A stretch of DNA of 64,000 nt from Hemibagrus wyckioides (lineage: Eukaryota; Chordata; Actinopteri; Siluriformes; Bagridae): the NCBI RefSeq assembly GCF_019097595.1, contig NC_080711.1:14364928-14428927 (forward strand). The letters run 5' to 3'. Under the pieces are notes generated by a model. It saw only the letters and a list, made by a program, of their open reading frames with translations, did no database searches and was not told where the DNA came from. This document shows, in pieces, positions 35,946-48,801 of the stretch (position 1 is its first letter; the number at the start of each line of letters is the position of its first letter). The position numbers and the translations under genes are program-made.

Positions 35946-37008
35946 AATGATAAAGTTTAAAGTTAAGTTTCTATTTATTCCCAACATTTATATAAATAAA
36001 TATAAAAGCAAGAGGTTCACAAATGTATGTAATTAATGTCGATCTCATATGGTATTCTATATATCTACTGTCTAATTAAAGCCTGTGAGTGTCAGTGACA
36101 TGTTATGATTTTTATCAAACTATCATGCAGTGGTTCTGGACTTAATATTGCTTCTCGCTTAAGCTGACATTTCACATAAAAAATACAATTCAGAATTGCA
36201 CTGTTTTAGGAACCTCGTACATGTGCGTAACTCTAACACAACTTCTTAAGTGTGGAGTCACATTTGAGGTGTGAATATTGATGTGTGTGATTTTAGCATT
36301 AAATCCTGACTATGTGCAACCCTGAATACAGCCCTTTATGAATAATGGTTCAGAAAATGATTAATTTTATGCTGCGCTGCACAGCTGGGTGTCTCGGGAA
36401 TAAGCATGTGAGTTAGGCATTTTGTACAGCCTGTGTTGTTTACAGTAGAGTGAAACTAGGCCAGTTAGTGTAGACTGTTATAGGCAGAACATTTCTGGAG
36501 CTGTGGTGACTCACTGGTTCGTGCATGCTCATACACCTGACTCTTTCACGCTACGCTGTAGTTAAAATAGGCCTCGCATCGGCCCATAGAGCAGATACAG
36601 TGCTGTCTAGAATTATTGTGCAAAAATTGTACATATAACTCATATTCATATTCTTCAGTCAACCAATAGTAGAGCCTGTTTGGTGTAATAAAAAGCATTC
36701 AACTTTTTTTTTATATATTTGTGGCAAAATTATTGACACCCTTTGAAAAAAAAATGAACAAATTATATTATATTATATACAACATTATATAAGAACAGAA
36801 TATTATAGTCTTTTTCATTTTTTCTGTACGTTCATGTGCATTTTTTTTAAATATTTTTCTTTGTATCCCATTCTTCTTCTTATTGTCTATATTAATTTAT
36901 ACTGTTCTGTCTTCTACATTATGTCCAGATCTCACTATAAAGCACTCTGGTCAACGCCTGCTGTCTTTAATGTATTTAATAAACAAATCTGACTGTGTAT
37001 CCCTTTAG

Positions 37009-37173
37009 GCAATAGTTCGTGCTGATATGGCTCCTCTGCTGGAGCAGGTGGGTTCAGGGAAAGAGTCTCTGAGCTTTATGAGGAGGCGGATACGCAGGTT
37101 GGCTGTGCAGTGGGCTGTAGCTGCTCGCAGGCTGGACGAACGTCTGCGCAGCCAACAGAGGCAACAGAAGAGG
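37009..37173 (+). CDS. MGAT5B: MGAT5B exon: helix-rich linker before the catalytic domain
   Basis: Encodes AIVRADMAPLLEQVGSGKES, LSFMRRRIRRLAVQWAVAAR and RLDERLRSQQRQQKR. The GSGKES and FMRRRIRRLA-W segments match MGAT5B. The exon is strongly basic and helical; it follows the cysteine-rich segment and leads into the first beta strand of the catalytic fold. It is 165 bp, phase 0 in and out. The acceptor 'tccctttag' ends at 37008 and the donor 'aagagg|gtgagc' starts at 37174. An internal ATG at 37027 is codon 7 and has no role as a start. Confidence 0.96.
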
Positions 37174-37945
37174 GTGAGCTTACGTATTCACACTGTGTTA
37201 TGCCAGGAGCACTCTGACTTTTCACATCACTCCATGGGTCATTAGGTGAGTCCAAGCACAGCATCATCTATAAAGGATTAGCTTTAAAGTATCCTACATA
37301 TGAGAATAATTCAGGATGTTTATTTGAAGGTGCAAAATACAGGGCAGTGTTATTCAAATAGACAGGAGTGGCTTGTAACCATAGATTTTGTTAGGGCTGG
37401 ACAGCATTAATAATGACATCCTTTAACAAGGTAAGGCAAGAAACTATGGCACTTGAATTATGCTGTAAGTCACAAGTTTCTAATGACTAGATTGAATTAT
37501 GTATATTATCAATTAATGTAATATTAATGCATACCAATTTCATTATGAAATCTCATGAGGATGTTGGCACTGATGGGAACTATAACTATGTGATTACTTT
37601 GGGTCAGTTATAGCTTGTGTGTAGATTAGTGAGGTGATGATGTGGCTGTTGCAGAATGCCAGCGATCTGGATTTGATTTTCAGCTCGGGTGTGACCTCGG
37701 TGTTTGATTTTATTCATGGTGTTGAAAATACAAATTGTGTTAATGTCAGTCACATGGAACTTTTAAATTACATAAATTCAAAATGCTTTTTTTTTTTACT
37801 GTACAGTCTAGCAAATCATTGTGAGCCATTTTAATTATACCTCTTTTCTCATCCTGAAACCCCCCCCCCCAAAAAAAAAAAAAAAAAATCAGGCATTTGA
37901 AATGGGAGACACAATTTCTTCTTTTTCTCTTTGTTAGTATATATA

Positions 37946-38477
37946 CACTACCAGTCAAAAGTTTGGACACACCTTTTAATTCAGTGTTTTTTGTTTAGGG
38001 ATTTATTTTCTACATTCTAGAACAAAACTATGAAATAACACACATGGACTTCAGTAATCCATATGTAATGACAAGAAAAAACAGTCAGTTGTTATTTTAA
38101 GACACGAAGGTCAGGTGTTCTGGAATAGTTCTTGCAAGAACAGTATTGTCAAGTGCATTTGCAAAACCCATCAAGCACCATGATGAAACTGGCTCACATG
38201 AAGACCATCCCAGTAAAGCAAGACCAAAACTTACCTCTGCTGCAGAGGAGAAGTTCATTTAGAGTGACCAGCCTCAGAAATCACCAATTAACAGCACCTC
38301 AGATTAGAGCCGTTATGAAGGCTTTACAGAGCATCAGTAGCAGACATATCTCAATATCAACTGTTCAAAGGACATTATTGTGTATTTCGGACGCCTTCAG
38401 CATTGTTTTACAATGTAGAAAGAAATAAACATCAGGAAAGACCATGGAATTAGAAGGTGTGTCCAAACTTTTGAGTG
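37946..38477 (+). mobile_element. Tc1-derived non-autonomous element (532 bp)
   Basis: Left end 'cactaccagtcaaaagtttg' and right end 'caaacttttgagtg' with 'gaattagaaggtgtgtcc' are inverted repeats of about 31-37 bp, imperfect by small gaps. TA flanks both sides, next to a short (TA)n tract. The interior keeps only an N-terminal transposase remnant: after frame changes one can read FRVTSLRNHQLTAPQIRAVM and ISSRHISISTVQRTL, the second helix-turn-helix. The whole DDE core has been deleted, giving a MITE-like product of a known autonomous family. Confidence 0.92.
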
Positions 38478-39129
38478 TATATTTTTTTAAATTCTTATTT
38501 AATTCGGATGATTTGCTATAAAAGATTGGCAGCAGCTGAGTATTTTTAAATGAGCCCAATTTGCCAAGCCTGTCATTAACTGTCCTGTTTTCTGCTGATC
38601 CCCAAAGCATGAAGCAGCGCAATTCCTGTCCCAATGGGCCTCTATTTGTGCTTTGTGCTGTAATAACTCTGAGGAGCTAAATTGGACAGGGTTCACACTG
38701 CCCTGTAATTGTGTGACATCCAGAAAGCAAATCAATGGAACATAGTCTTATATATGTCAGTGCAGTCAACGTGGAGCTGTGAATGCAGACTTCATGAAGA
38801 TTAACATTTGTTGAATGGACTATATTTATATAGTGGAGCTCTGCTCCCTCTGTCCCGCTGTGTAAACTAGCAGACCTGAATAGTGATTTTAATGGTGCAA
38901 AATGCTGCAGATAATGCAGGTGTTACGTTTGTGGAAGCACTTTAAAGTAAAATGAAATGTTTTACTGCATAATAAAAAGATACAAATGAAAAAGGAAAAA
39001 TGAAAAATGTATCATTATGAGATAATGGGTCAATAGTGTGTTGTGCTCATTAATAGCAGTGTTTTTTTCATTATAAGATAATAGAGTAAAATTATTTGTA
39101 TTATGTGTTAATGATTCTTTTTTTGTGTG

Positions 39130-39490
39130 TAGAGAGACTGAGACAGGTGCAATTGCAAACAATTTAGCAAATAATCCAAATCAAGCTCAAGGTCAATGAA
39201 ACAGGCACAGCTCAGGTGATTAGCAAACAACATAAACTAAGACTATAATTATAAATTAAACCAGAAAGAAAAAGAAGATCAGGTGAACTATGATGGAGTT
39301 AAAGGCTTGGGTAACAGGTATGACAGGTATGAAACACTGAGCGAGTGTATAAAGGGTGACTGTGAGTGAGTGTGTGATTGAGAATAGGTGAGATAGATCA
39401 GATCAGAAGTCTGATGACTGTGAAGGAGGAAGTGAATGTACTTCCTGGGACGTGGAGTCTGTGGTGCATGCTGGGAGGTGGACTTTGAGT
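39130..39490. repeat. Possible interspersed repeat, class unknown
   Basis: A purine-rich run with GTGAGTGTGTG-like and 'ggtgcatgctgggaggtgga' words similar to segments at 56495-56830. The similarity is loose, and no ends are defined. Confidence 0.25.
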
Positions 39491-41518
39491 TGCTCATATC
39501 GTATTTTCCTGCTAACTACACATAGGATTTATCAGATTGCAAAGCTGCTTATTTGGGATCTTAGTGAATCCTACACACCACAACACAATAGGAGCAATAT
39601 TAGGATAAACCAAGCAGCTTAATTATATCAAAGTGAAAGTGTTTCTGCACATGAAGGATATTGACAAATTTGAACAAACCGTCCAAAATGGTAGCGCAGT
39701 CCAGTAGATATCGCAGTATTAAATAGTACTTGTGCATAGTGGTGTGTGTTTGTGTGTGTATGTGTGTGCAAGTGGTTGGGGGTGGTGTATAGGGGTTTAG
39801 ACTTCATATCTGTGGTTAAGGTGGGGTGTTATGGACGCTGACTGCCTGGGGGAAGAAGAAGAGAGACTGGTAATATTGCTTCCTGTATGTTTTCTCATAT
39901 GAAAGGATCCATGCTAAAACATACCGAAGCCTTCAGCTTCCAGATTTTTTTAGTATTTTCTGCTCAAAGTTGTAAAGGCAATGATTCTGGGTATTCCTTT
40001 AGCTGTTTTAGAAGTCTTAACGTGAAGGATATATTTCCTTGAAAATGTGTTTATTTCATTAAATCTATGCATGTTATGTACTTGTACAGGTTTTTCAGTG
40101 TTAGAGGCAGACACAGTGTGATGTATTTATGAATATTCACAAACCGCTCCAGGCTTACGACTCATTCAGGAAAGCTAAATTGCATTCTGTATGCTGTAGA
40201 TGAATGACTCAACTCTGAATGCAGCACAGAGTCGTGCTTAGAAAAAACTATATCTCTCTTATGCACACATTTATTTTGTGCGTTTGTCTGGGTCTCACTT
40301 TCGGTTCTTACTTGAAGATGCAGTGGGATCTGTTCCTCTGGGCTGCACTGATAGACTAAGAATCCACATGGTGCAAGCCAGTCTCATTCACACTCCCACC
40401 ATTTGTGCTGCATCAGTACCCGCACCCCCTGAACATATCCTGTATAACAGTCATCAAATATTCTCCTCTGAACTATGCGAAAGAAGGATGGATTTGATGA
40501 CTATCTGAGTTTTTTTCTTAACAGCACGTGTGCTCTTTCATTCTTCGCTGATTTGAACTGATCCAGTATAACCTTTAGACTAGACTTAGAGACTGACTGA
40601 ATTGCATACATCAGTAGATAGGTGAGTGTGGACATGAACGTACAAGATTTGACAGCTCTGTTTATCTGCCTATTATGGTCCTACTTTGGCTGTTCAGCTC
40701 TATGAATCACAGAAAGCAGCATCGTGGGATTTCTCCAGCAGAATGAGCTCAGTAATGCTTGAATGGGGATCATTTTCTTCATATGCTTTTCACCAGGACT
40801 CATGCTTGGATGTGCTGAGACTTGTGCACAATGCAGAGGCACGTTTTCCCATAAGGGGAAAAAAGGATGTTTTTGGTCTCTTTCTGTTTCAAACATTATA
40901 TGCTTTTTCTTGAAATGGGCAACTTCAGCATGCGTTAGGAAACATGTGCCCTCCTGTGTAAGGTGCATATTAAACAAACAAAGCAAATGATGGATTGTGG
41001 AAAGACAATTAAAAATAAACATAACCAAGAATGACAGAATAACAAATGAAATATGTAAAAACAAACTGAATTAAAAAATAGTGGAACTAAAACTAAAAAG
41101 AATATATATTTTATTAACAGAAGTAAAACGTTTATCCAAGCAAAACAGGGTTGCAGGGGTGCAGAAATAAGGTTCTAATCCAGATTAGACAGACAAAATT
41201 ATTGTCGGTAACTGGCCATATCACAGATGTTGGAATTTTATACAGCATACCATACATGCGGTGTGAGCAATGATGTTACTATGATGTCACTCGAATGATA
41301 GTCAAATAATTTTTTTCTTTCAACATGTGTGTGAGAATGTGTTGATTGCAATTATTATACCACCGCGAGGTTGAACTCGTGAAGGTGTTGATTCATTTCT
41401 ATAACAGTAAGGTTGTTTTTTTTTCTCAGTATTTACAATTGTAGCATAATGTATAGGTTAATATTAATAATAGTGCTGGGAAGGGGCACTGGTGGCTCAT
41501 TGGTGCAGGTAGGTTGAA

Positions 41519-42000
41519 ATGGGTGGAGAAAGGTGTCGGGATTTCTGTGTGATACAAAAATATCAGCGAGAAGCAAGGGGAAGGTGTACAAGACAGTGGT
41601 GAGACCGGCCATGTATGGTTTAGAGACAGTGTCACTGAGGAAGAGACAGGAGTCAGAGCTGGAGATGTTGAGGTTCTCTTTGGGAGTGACACGGTTGGAC
41701 AGGATTAGGAACGAGTACATCACAGGGACAGCTCATGTTGGACATTTGGGGGACAAAGTTAGGGAGGCCAGATTAAGATGGTTTGGACATGTTCAGAGGA
41801 GGGAGAGTGAGTATATTGGTAGGAGAATGTTGGACATGGAGCTGCCAGGCAGGAGGCATAGTGGAAGGCCAAAGAGGAGGTATATGGATGTAATAAATGA
41901 GGATATGAAGCTAGTGGGTGCAAGTGTTGAGGATGCAGAAGATAGGGATGATTCGCTGCGGCGACCCCTGAAGGGAAAAGCCGAAAGAAGAAGTTGGGCG
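41519..42000 (+). pseudogene. RTE-clade LINE reverse transcriptase, C-terminal fragment
   Basis: An open frame of 171 codons (41533-42048) reads KGKVYKTVVRPAMYGLETVS, ELEMLRFSLGVTRLDRIRNE, LRWFGHVQRRESEYIGRRML, and PGRRHSGRPKRRYMDV. This is the C-terminal part of the reverse transcriptase of an RTE-type retrotransposon common in fish. Compared with the usual ending, about five codons around RWRQLIRCGDP are missing after EDAEDR, although the nucleotide tail 'gattcgctgcggcgacccct' and 'gaagggaaaagccgaaagaa' is the family's 3' end. The 5' portion with endonuclease and polymerase motifs is absent, as in most truncated LINE copies. Confidence 0.88.
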
Positions 42001-42054
42001 ACACAGCCTGAAGTGGGGATCGAACCCAGATCTTTGTGGTGGTCATGATCAGGA

Positions 42055-42410
42055 TTACTGCTTTATTAACAAAACTAACACAAGACTTAAACAGAACACT
42101 GGACAAATACAATGTGAAGCTACAAAAATGTAACTATAATATGGGAGCCTGGAAACAACACGGCATCTGACCGAACCACAGGAGATAAAAGCTATGACAG
42201 ACAAAGACGGATACAAAAGGGCTGGTATATATAGGACAAAACATAAGGGTAAATGGGGAACAGGTGACACAGCGGGAAAGTGGAATAATAGGAAGGGCAT
42301 GGCACAACACATGTGGGGAATACAGAAACAAAAAGCAGGCTATGGTGAACCACCTGCCAGCACCCCCACTGTTGGTCTGGCAGGGAACTGTTCCAGCAGC
42401 TCCTGACAAA
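42055..42410. repeat. Possible interspersed repeat, class unknown
   Basis: Directly after the RTE tail comes sequence with 'actgctttattaacaaaact' and ending in 'ggcagggaactgttccagca', reminiscent of terminal segments of fish retroelements. No coding frame or paired ends are visible. Confidence 0.25.
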
Positions 42411-44740
42411 TAAAAAATGTGGCTTGTCATGTTGCAGAAAAAGTGGAAAGCGTAAACTGTGCTGAAGAGTCGAGCCTTGCAGATGTTCTCAAGCTTTAAA
42501 CACAGCTGTAAACCTAGAAAAGCTCCATGTATTGTTCATTAATAAATTTAAAAAAAAAAAACAAGCTCATTGTTGGCAAAGCACTATGGTAAAAGAATAT
42601 AACCCTTAATCTCCACCATATAAACATAAAAATGTATCAAAATACTGGATTTATTTCAGCCTTTGTTTGTTTGTTCATTTGTATATTTTTATAATTATTT
42701 CAGCAGCTGTAGTTGCAGTAAAAGGAGTGCTGAAAGTCTAGGATGCTGCATCACCCTCAGCATCCCTACTTCCCATGTCCTTGGGCCACATTACACATCA
42801 AAGTCCAATGTCAAATGGGCCAGATTTTTAACAAAAAAAAACATTAATTTGCTGGACAAATAATTATCACATCAACATTTTCACTTAAATGCATTATCTG
42901 CATCTGTCTTAAAGAAGTACAGAAAGTAAAGAAATACATATTACTTAATGCACAAACGAATTAAACAAGAGTGTATTTCATTCCAAGAAAAGTGCTACAA
43001 CTTGGAACTGAAATGGATTTCATTGAGATTATATGTCTTTTTTAGCTTGCTAATAAGGAATTACCATTAGAATATTTTATGAGTAGCTGAGTTTATTGTG
43101 CCCTGAGCTGCTTTGCCCTCTGATTGAATAGGTCTTTTTTCCTAAATCATTTACTTCATTAACTGTCTACACAACAAGGTCTGCAGACTACATGCTCGAC
43201 AGCCCTGATTTAATATTTTGGGCAAACCTCAAGGTAAACAGGCTTTTGTCATAGAGTGAAGCTAACTTGAATGCTAGAAACTACAATAAACAAGATTCAA
43301 GGACCTGCATTTTTGCAGAAAACTGCTTGAATTTCTGAAATTGCAAGCACAGGATTCTTCTTTTAAACTATTACCAGTGAAGACACATATGTAATTATTT
43401 TCTAGCATAGCTGTACTTGTGTTTGACATACATTAATGGAAGAGGGCTTTGACTGAATGGGTGTAGTGATGACGCCACAAGAAGCACCTTGGCCCAAATC
43501 TGCAGAAAATCTATGTAATTCCAGGAGAAGCTTTTCAGAATATTGTGGAGTTTGCTTGATTTTGCTTTCATATCTGTGATTGCAAAATCACAAAATTTCA
43601 TAGGGACTGATAGTTAAAGTGAAGCAGATTTTAGGATTCTGAAGGGTATTTTAGCAGCGTCTTTGTTGTTGGTTCGTGATTGTAGTCAGGAATCTTTTTG
43701 TGTCAGTATAATCAAGACCATATTGTGGCACAACAACCGATACAAAATACAAAATGTGTCATTTCATTTGAGCTGTCTCTTTACTGTTTTAACAAGACAT
43801 GACTAGTGTGAGCGTTTATTTGCAAGTAATAATAATATACACAAAGACATGCCAAGACTAACTGACACACAAATACACATTTGAGACTAGCTACTTAATG
43901 ATTAACATTAGAATATGTAAACTTGTGAATGAACGTGGTTTGTGTAGCCTTGTTCGGCTAAGAGAGACTGCTGGACATGCTGGAGACTGCTAAGGATGAG
44001 TTGTTTGGTGCAGCATTTTAGGACATGGTGTTTATTAGAATGGTCTTTTATCAAGTAAAAAAAATGTTGCACTATTTACCACCCAAGCCTTCTCTTTCCA
44101 TCATACTATATTGCAGCCCGAGTCACGCTACATTACAGACTTTGACAATAATGGTAGCTGTGAATTATGGAGCCCTTCCTTTCCCCACAGTCGAGAAGGA
44201 AAAAGCATTGTGATAAACGGGTCATAGGATGAACTGCTGAAACAAACCAGAAGAAAAAACTGAAAACAGTGTTCTCTAGAAAAATATATAATAGTCACAT
44301 AATATAATTGTTCTTTTATCTGCGGTATGCTGGGAAACCTAAACAGAAACCACAGCCACAGTTTTGTGACCCAAAGACATCAATGGAAGTTGGGTGTCTT
44401 TTTTGCCAGAAATATTATTGGTGTCTTCTTACTTTTTTCAAACTGGGATTTTTCTAGGGGCAGGAATAATAAAAGGAGCCACTTCGTTTGAAAAGAGCTG
44501 CACTTTTTAGGGTATTCACCCAATATAAATGTAAATGGCATCAGTGTTGATGCTCCACATTTTAGTCATTTTAAAACCAGTAAATGGAATACAGTATCAA
44601 AAACATAAACGCACTGGCACTTCCCAGTTCCTTACAGACTGCACAGTGTAATGTTTTAAAGCTGATCAGATTCCTCTAAACAGAAATGACTTTTGCTTTT
44701 TTTTTCTCTCTCTCTCTTTCTATTTTTATATCTTTTCAAG

Positions 44741-44910
44741 GTGCTGGTACATGTGGGTTTTCTGACAGAGGAGTCTGGTGATGTGTTTAGTCCTAAGGTG
44801 TTAAAAGGAGGGCCACTGGGTGAGATGGTCCAATGGGCCGATATCCTCAGCGCACTTCATGTGCTGGGACATGACCTCAAGATCTCACTGTCAGTCAAAG
44901 AGCTGCATGG
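44741..44910 (+). CDS. MGAT5B: MGAT5B exon: start of the catalytic domain with the catalytic Glu
   Basis: Encodes VLVHVGFLTEESGDVFSPKV, LKGGPLGEMVQWADILSALH and VLGHDLKISLSVKELHG. VLVHVGFL is the first beta strand of the GT-B-like fold. GGPLGE is the conserved loop in which Glu (codon 44822-44824) aligns, by my memory of the numbering, with MGAT5 Glu297, the residue proposed as catalytic base. TEESGDVFSP distinguishes MGAT5B from MGAT5. The exon is 170 bp; the acceptor 'atcttttcaag' ends at 44740 and the donor 'gcatgg|gtgagt' starts at 44911, leaving two bases of a Gly codon. Confidence 0.98.
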
Positions 44911-45124
44911 GTGAGTTAAATGTATTATATCTGCATTTCCTCTGCAGCTGCAAAGGTGCTATTTGTTTGAGTCCTTTTTTTCAGTACCACGGAGAGCTCC
45001 CAAGAGCTTATGTTTTCTTGGTTCAACAGGCCATTCATTTCACAAAAATCACCTTCTACACTGCAGTTGTAACACTAAAAATGGCTGTTGTATGAACAGG
45101 GTGTTTGTGTCAAATTCTTAAAAT

Positions 45125-45151
<27 letters not shown>
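45125..45151. repeat. (CA)n microsatellite
   Basis: About 13 uninterrupted CA units, 215 bases after the exon donor at 44911. Confidence 0.95.
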
Positions 45152-45155
<4 letters not shown>

Positions 45156-45429
45156 AGCACAGTGTACTGCCTATATAGGAGAAGCTTTTTTTAAACCATA
45201 AAAGCTTTAATTACACAGGGGCTAATCTGTGCTGTGTGTTTAAATTTTATTATAATTACTCTGAAATATAGTCTTGGGAGTCTACTTACCGTAAGGTAAG
45301 TACATTTCTTAGTTAAAAGCTATGAGTAAGAAATATATCTTATGCAAGTTTTCAAAGCAGTCTTCAAATAGGAGTTAGAGTTATTACCATGAGCAGCAGA
45401 GGACTCGTTGGCTGAAATTGTTGATCAGT

Positions 45430-45765
45430 CACTCCAGAAGAGTTAACACAGGGTATAGTGATTGCCTGAGTCTCTTGGTTATGCTGAATTGGTGTTTGAA
45501 TTGCATTACCCATCAGCCCCTGCACGTTTCCTTATCACATGTCTCACTAGTCACTTACTCCTTGATTTGCACCACTATTAAAATTCTGGTTTCCATGTAC
45601 CTCTTTGTCATGCTGTTAATGTTGCATTTTGTTTGTTGCTTTGCCTTCCATAACCTTGCTCCTAGTCTGTATGTTTTGCTGTTTTGTTTTACACTGTGCA
45701 CAATAAAAGTCTGCAATTGCATCTGTCACCTCTGAGCACTCCTGACCCAGCGCTCCTGACACAAA
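45430..45765. repeat. Possible interspersed repeat ending in AATAAA-like signal
   Basis: A pyrimidine-rich stretch that ends 'tgcacaataaaagtctgcaa' and 'cagcgctcctgacac'. The segments at 50360-50700 and 61030-61220 have a similar style (the latter ends 'ttgacaataataaaaacaca'). They may be ends of an old retroelement family; there is no coding frame. Confidence 0.25.
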
Positions 45766-46055
45766 TGGTCAGAATAAGGTCCACTTGATTTGTGGCTACA
45801 CATTTTACAGCACCAATGGGATGTATAAAATAGTACCCGAAAATGTTATTGAAGACTAATACTAAAACAACTACCATGGCAAAGCAAACAAAAACAGCAA
45901 GTATTGTCTGTCAAACATGCCAGTGTTCAATTGATACTTATGAGAATTTCATTTGAATATAATAACTTATAGGTAAAGAGGATAATCCACGTAACAAATA
46001 TGATGTATTTTGCACTTGATATCAAATAAACTTAAAAAATGTCTGTGCCTTAATC

Positions 46056-46376
46056 ATGTACATTTATAGCATTTGGCAAATGTTCTTATCCAGAGCGACT
46101 TCAGAAGTCTCTGTAAATGAATTCATTGATTTGTTCAATGCTATCATAAAGTTTCTTATAGAGAGAATTGTTTTTATTTATTTGTCAATACACCTAGATA
46201 TTCTTTTCTTCACATATCCTAGCTTTGTTAGGAAGCTGGTGTCAAAGATGATTTAGCACCTCTGAAACAGAGAGGGTTAAAGGCCTTGCTCAAGTGCCAA
46301 ACAATGGAAGTCTGGTAGTGCTTGAACCCTTGACCTTCTGATCAGTAACCCATAACCTAACCATTGAGCCAGGACT
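46056..46376 (-). repeat. tRNA-derived SINE-like repeat, minus strand
   Basis: Starts with the 3' end words 'tttatagcatttggcaaatg' and 'ttatccagagcgacttcaga' and finishes with the head complement: 'gggttaaaggccttgctcaa', 'gtgcttgaacccttgacctt', 'aacccataacctaaccattg' and 'agccaggactgtg'. The last part matches the head of the SINE at 23750 in reverse. An AT-rich diverged centre separates the two. Confidence 0.65.
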
Positions 46377-46531
46377 GTGTTAAAAAAAAAAACCTTCATC
46401 TCCATTTAATGTTTCTCTTTTATTCTCTCTCTTTATTCACAGAATATATAAAATCCATTCTGATATTTTCGGTGAAAAGGTGTACTGTAGTAAAAGCATT
46501 TTTTGTGTCTCTTCTTCATTGACCATGAATA

Positions 46532-46533
46532 TT

Positions 46534-46605
<72 letters not shown>

Positions 46606-46608
46606 TCA
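46532..46608. repeat. (CTTT)n microsatellite, about 19 units
   Basis: Uninterrupted 'tttc' units. Both strands stay open through it and give Lys/Arg/Glu- or Phe/Leu/Ser-repeat frames that are not genes. Confidence 0.97.
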
Positions 46609-48801
46609 ATATTTCTTTTAGCAATGATCAAAAACCATATAACAGCTTTCGTTTTCAGGCCATACAATACACTGTGATGCTGAAAGCATTGAATATTATA
46701 TGTTTTCTGCACATTTCTCAGCACCCTTCTTTAAGTAGGAGCAAAATGATGGATTTTACATTTTATTGAGCTCCTCTGTTTAAATTGGTTTGTCAAGTAA
46801 TGACACGATACACCCATAAATCCCACTATAACGATTATTAAGCAGCAAGAGACAAGCTCTTCTTAAGCTCACCATTCCTTTCTCTATAAATCACTTAACA
46901 TTCGCGCTGTCCACTCACCAATAAATCATTGTGTAGATTAGATCCCTAGTTTGACATCAGTCTCTCTTTTTTATCTTACCACAAGCTCAGAAAAGCATGT
47001 CCTCAGCATCATTCTATATGTGTTCAAGTCGACACGCTGTCTTTTCTCTTCAAGCTACAGGTATACACTCAGACTTCTGCTTCCTCGCTGATTGTCTCTG
47101 TGTCCCTTCTACTGGTACCAGGTTTTATACCCTCTATAAGGAGCAGTAAAGTGCTACATTCTCTCCACTGGTTCCTAGCAGAAATCCTAGATATATTCAC
47201 TTTTTCGTTCTCGTTTGTGTGAACTGTACGCTATCGGTCACCATGCAGAGTCTGAAGATGACTCAGAGCTTGAGCAGCTCTGAAAAGCACAGCATGACAA
47301 CACTGATGGTGCTCCTCTAATCTGAAAGACTTGCAGTTATTAAATGCACGCATGCTGTGAGTGGGTGGTGTGTGTGTGTGCATTTGGGTGTGTGTGTGTG
47401 TGTGTGTTTTTAGGATTTCAGCATTCATGGAAATACTGTTACACAATGTTATTTTCCCACACAATGTGCGTACATGTGGAAAACCGATGGTGCTGTTAAT
47501 GTAGTGCATAAATTTGACAGTAATGAAAGTGACGTCTCAATTAAACAATGTTCAGTAAGGATAAAATGGGGGTCAGTGTGGTGGGGGGTAAAAAAAACCT
47601 TAAAAGACCTAAATTAAACTATATTAGTTTAACTATTCGTGTATAAGAAATATATACTTTAAAGAGCAGTAATAGATTTATCAGGAAATTGCTTTTTAGT
47701 ATTATTAGGCATGAATCTACCACATCTTTTCTGAAAATGTGAAAGATTATGTTATTATTTTTATTTTAATTTTTTTGAATTATAAAAGAGAGATGAAAAA
47801 TACAGTCCAGAAATGGGGGCACAGAGAGAAGTTAATTGATTTTTTGTACAACTGCAGGCAGGACAAATAGTTTAGTTGCTTCTGAGGATGTGGGCAAACA
47901 TTAGCCGTAGCATTTGTCTCCTACTAGCTGGTAGAGCTGTAGCCAAGGCCACTATTTATGAAGTCAAGATGAGTACAAGACCAGGACTTGCTAAGATTGA
48001 GTAAAGACCAAGTCGAAATAAAAGAAAGACCAAGTCAAGATGAAAGCTAGACTAAATTAAGACAAAGACCAAGACTGAGACTGGGGTCCACTTTCACCCA
48101 GAGCCCTTTGTTACAGCTCAAATTGGCCAATGCATAGCCAAGCCATGAGAAATCTCTTCTTGTCAACTTTTAAACTTGCGAAAAAGAGACAACACAAGCA
48201 CTTTAACTCTTGGTTGGGACCAAAACCATGGTTATCTAGACCAATGCCTGAGAATGAGACAAGTCCACCTCCATTAAATGCCATTAATTCTGAGATAAGT
48301 CAAGGCAGAAAATCTTGAGAATGGACCCCAGTCTTGGCCCTTCTGGTTGGACTTACAGGCCCAAATAAATATGATTTCATATTCCTCTGCAGCTAGTGTC
48401 TCCATGATTGTATTGGAACACCCACTTTTTAAATGTATTTCAGATCTAGATAGATAAAAACCAAGGTCCTAGATTTTACATTGTCTTTTCGCTACCTTGA
48501 CCCCATTTAATAGACAACCTTTTATTAAGAATAGTGGGCAAAATCAGCTGACTTTCTTCGATTTTCATTGCAAACAACCAACCACAGACCTTCTAGCAAC
48601 TTCTGTACATGGCACAAAATGCAATTAAGATGGGATACTGTAGAGTATAACGTGACTGTATCTGGATTTGTATGCACTGATGTATGGATAACCAGTCAGA
48701 TTTCACCCTTGAAGATGCTTGCGATCAGTTAAGAATATAAAAGATACAATAGCTTTTGTTAGAGAGCCTGTAGCTGTGATATGGCGAGAGCGAGCAAGCA
48801 A

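Larger units (their letters stand above)
35057..37008 (+). other. MGAT5B: MGAT5B intron with GGAT array
   Basis: Contains the ATGG-type array at 35129-35450 and a fragment of the unclassified repeat at 35838-35945. The rest is AT-rich sequence without recognised features. Confidence 0.75.
37174..44740 (+). other. MGAT5B: MGAT5B intron (7.6 kb)
   Basis: Holds a Tc1-derived MITE (37946-38477), an RTE LINE fragment (41519-42000) and two repeat-like segments of unknown class (about 39130-39490 and 42055-42410). The remainder (for example 39500-41500 and 42420-44690) shows no recognised feature. It ends in a T- and CT-rich acceptor tract at 44698-44738. Confidence 0.75.

Noticed and set aside
37861..37889. 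C10-A18 run as a polyadenylated retrocopy end
   Set aside because: No AATAAA or coding sequence upstream and no target duplication; simple homopolymer slippage is enough.
46433..46769. Frames with Lys-Glu-Arg or Phe-Leu-Ser repeats
   Set aside because: Caused by (CTTT)n.
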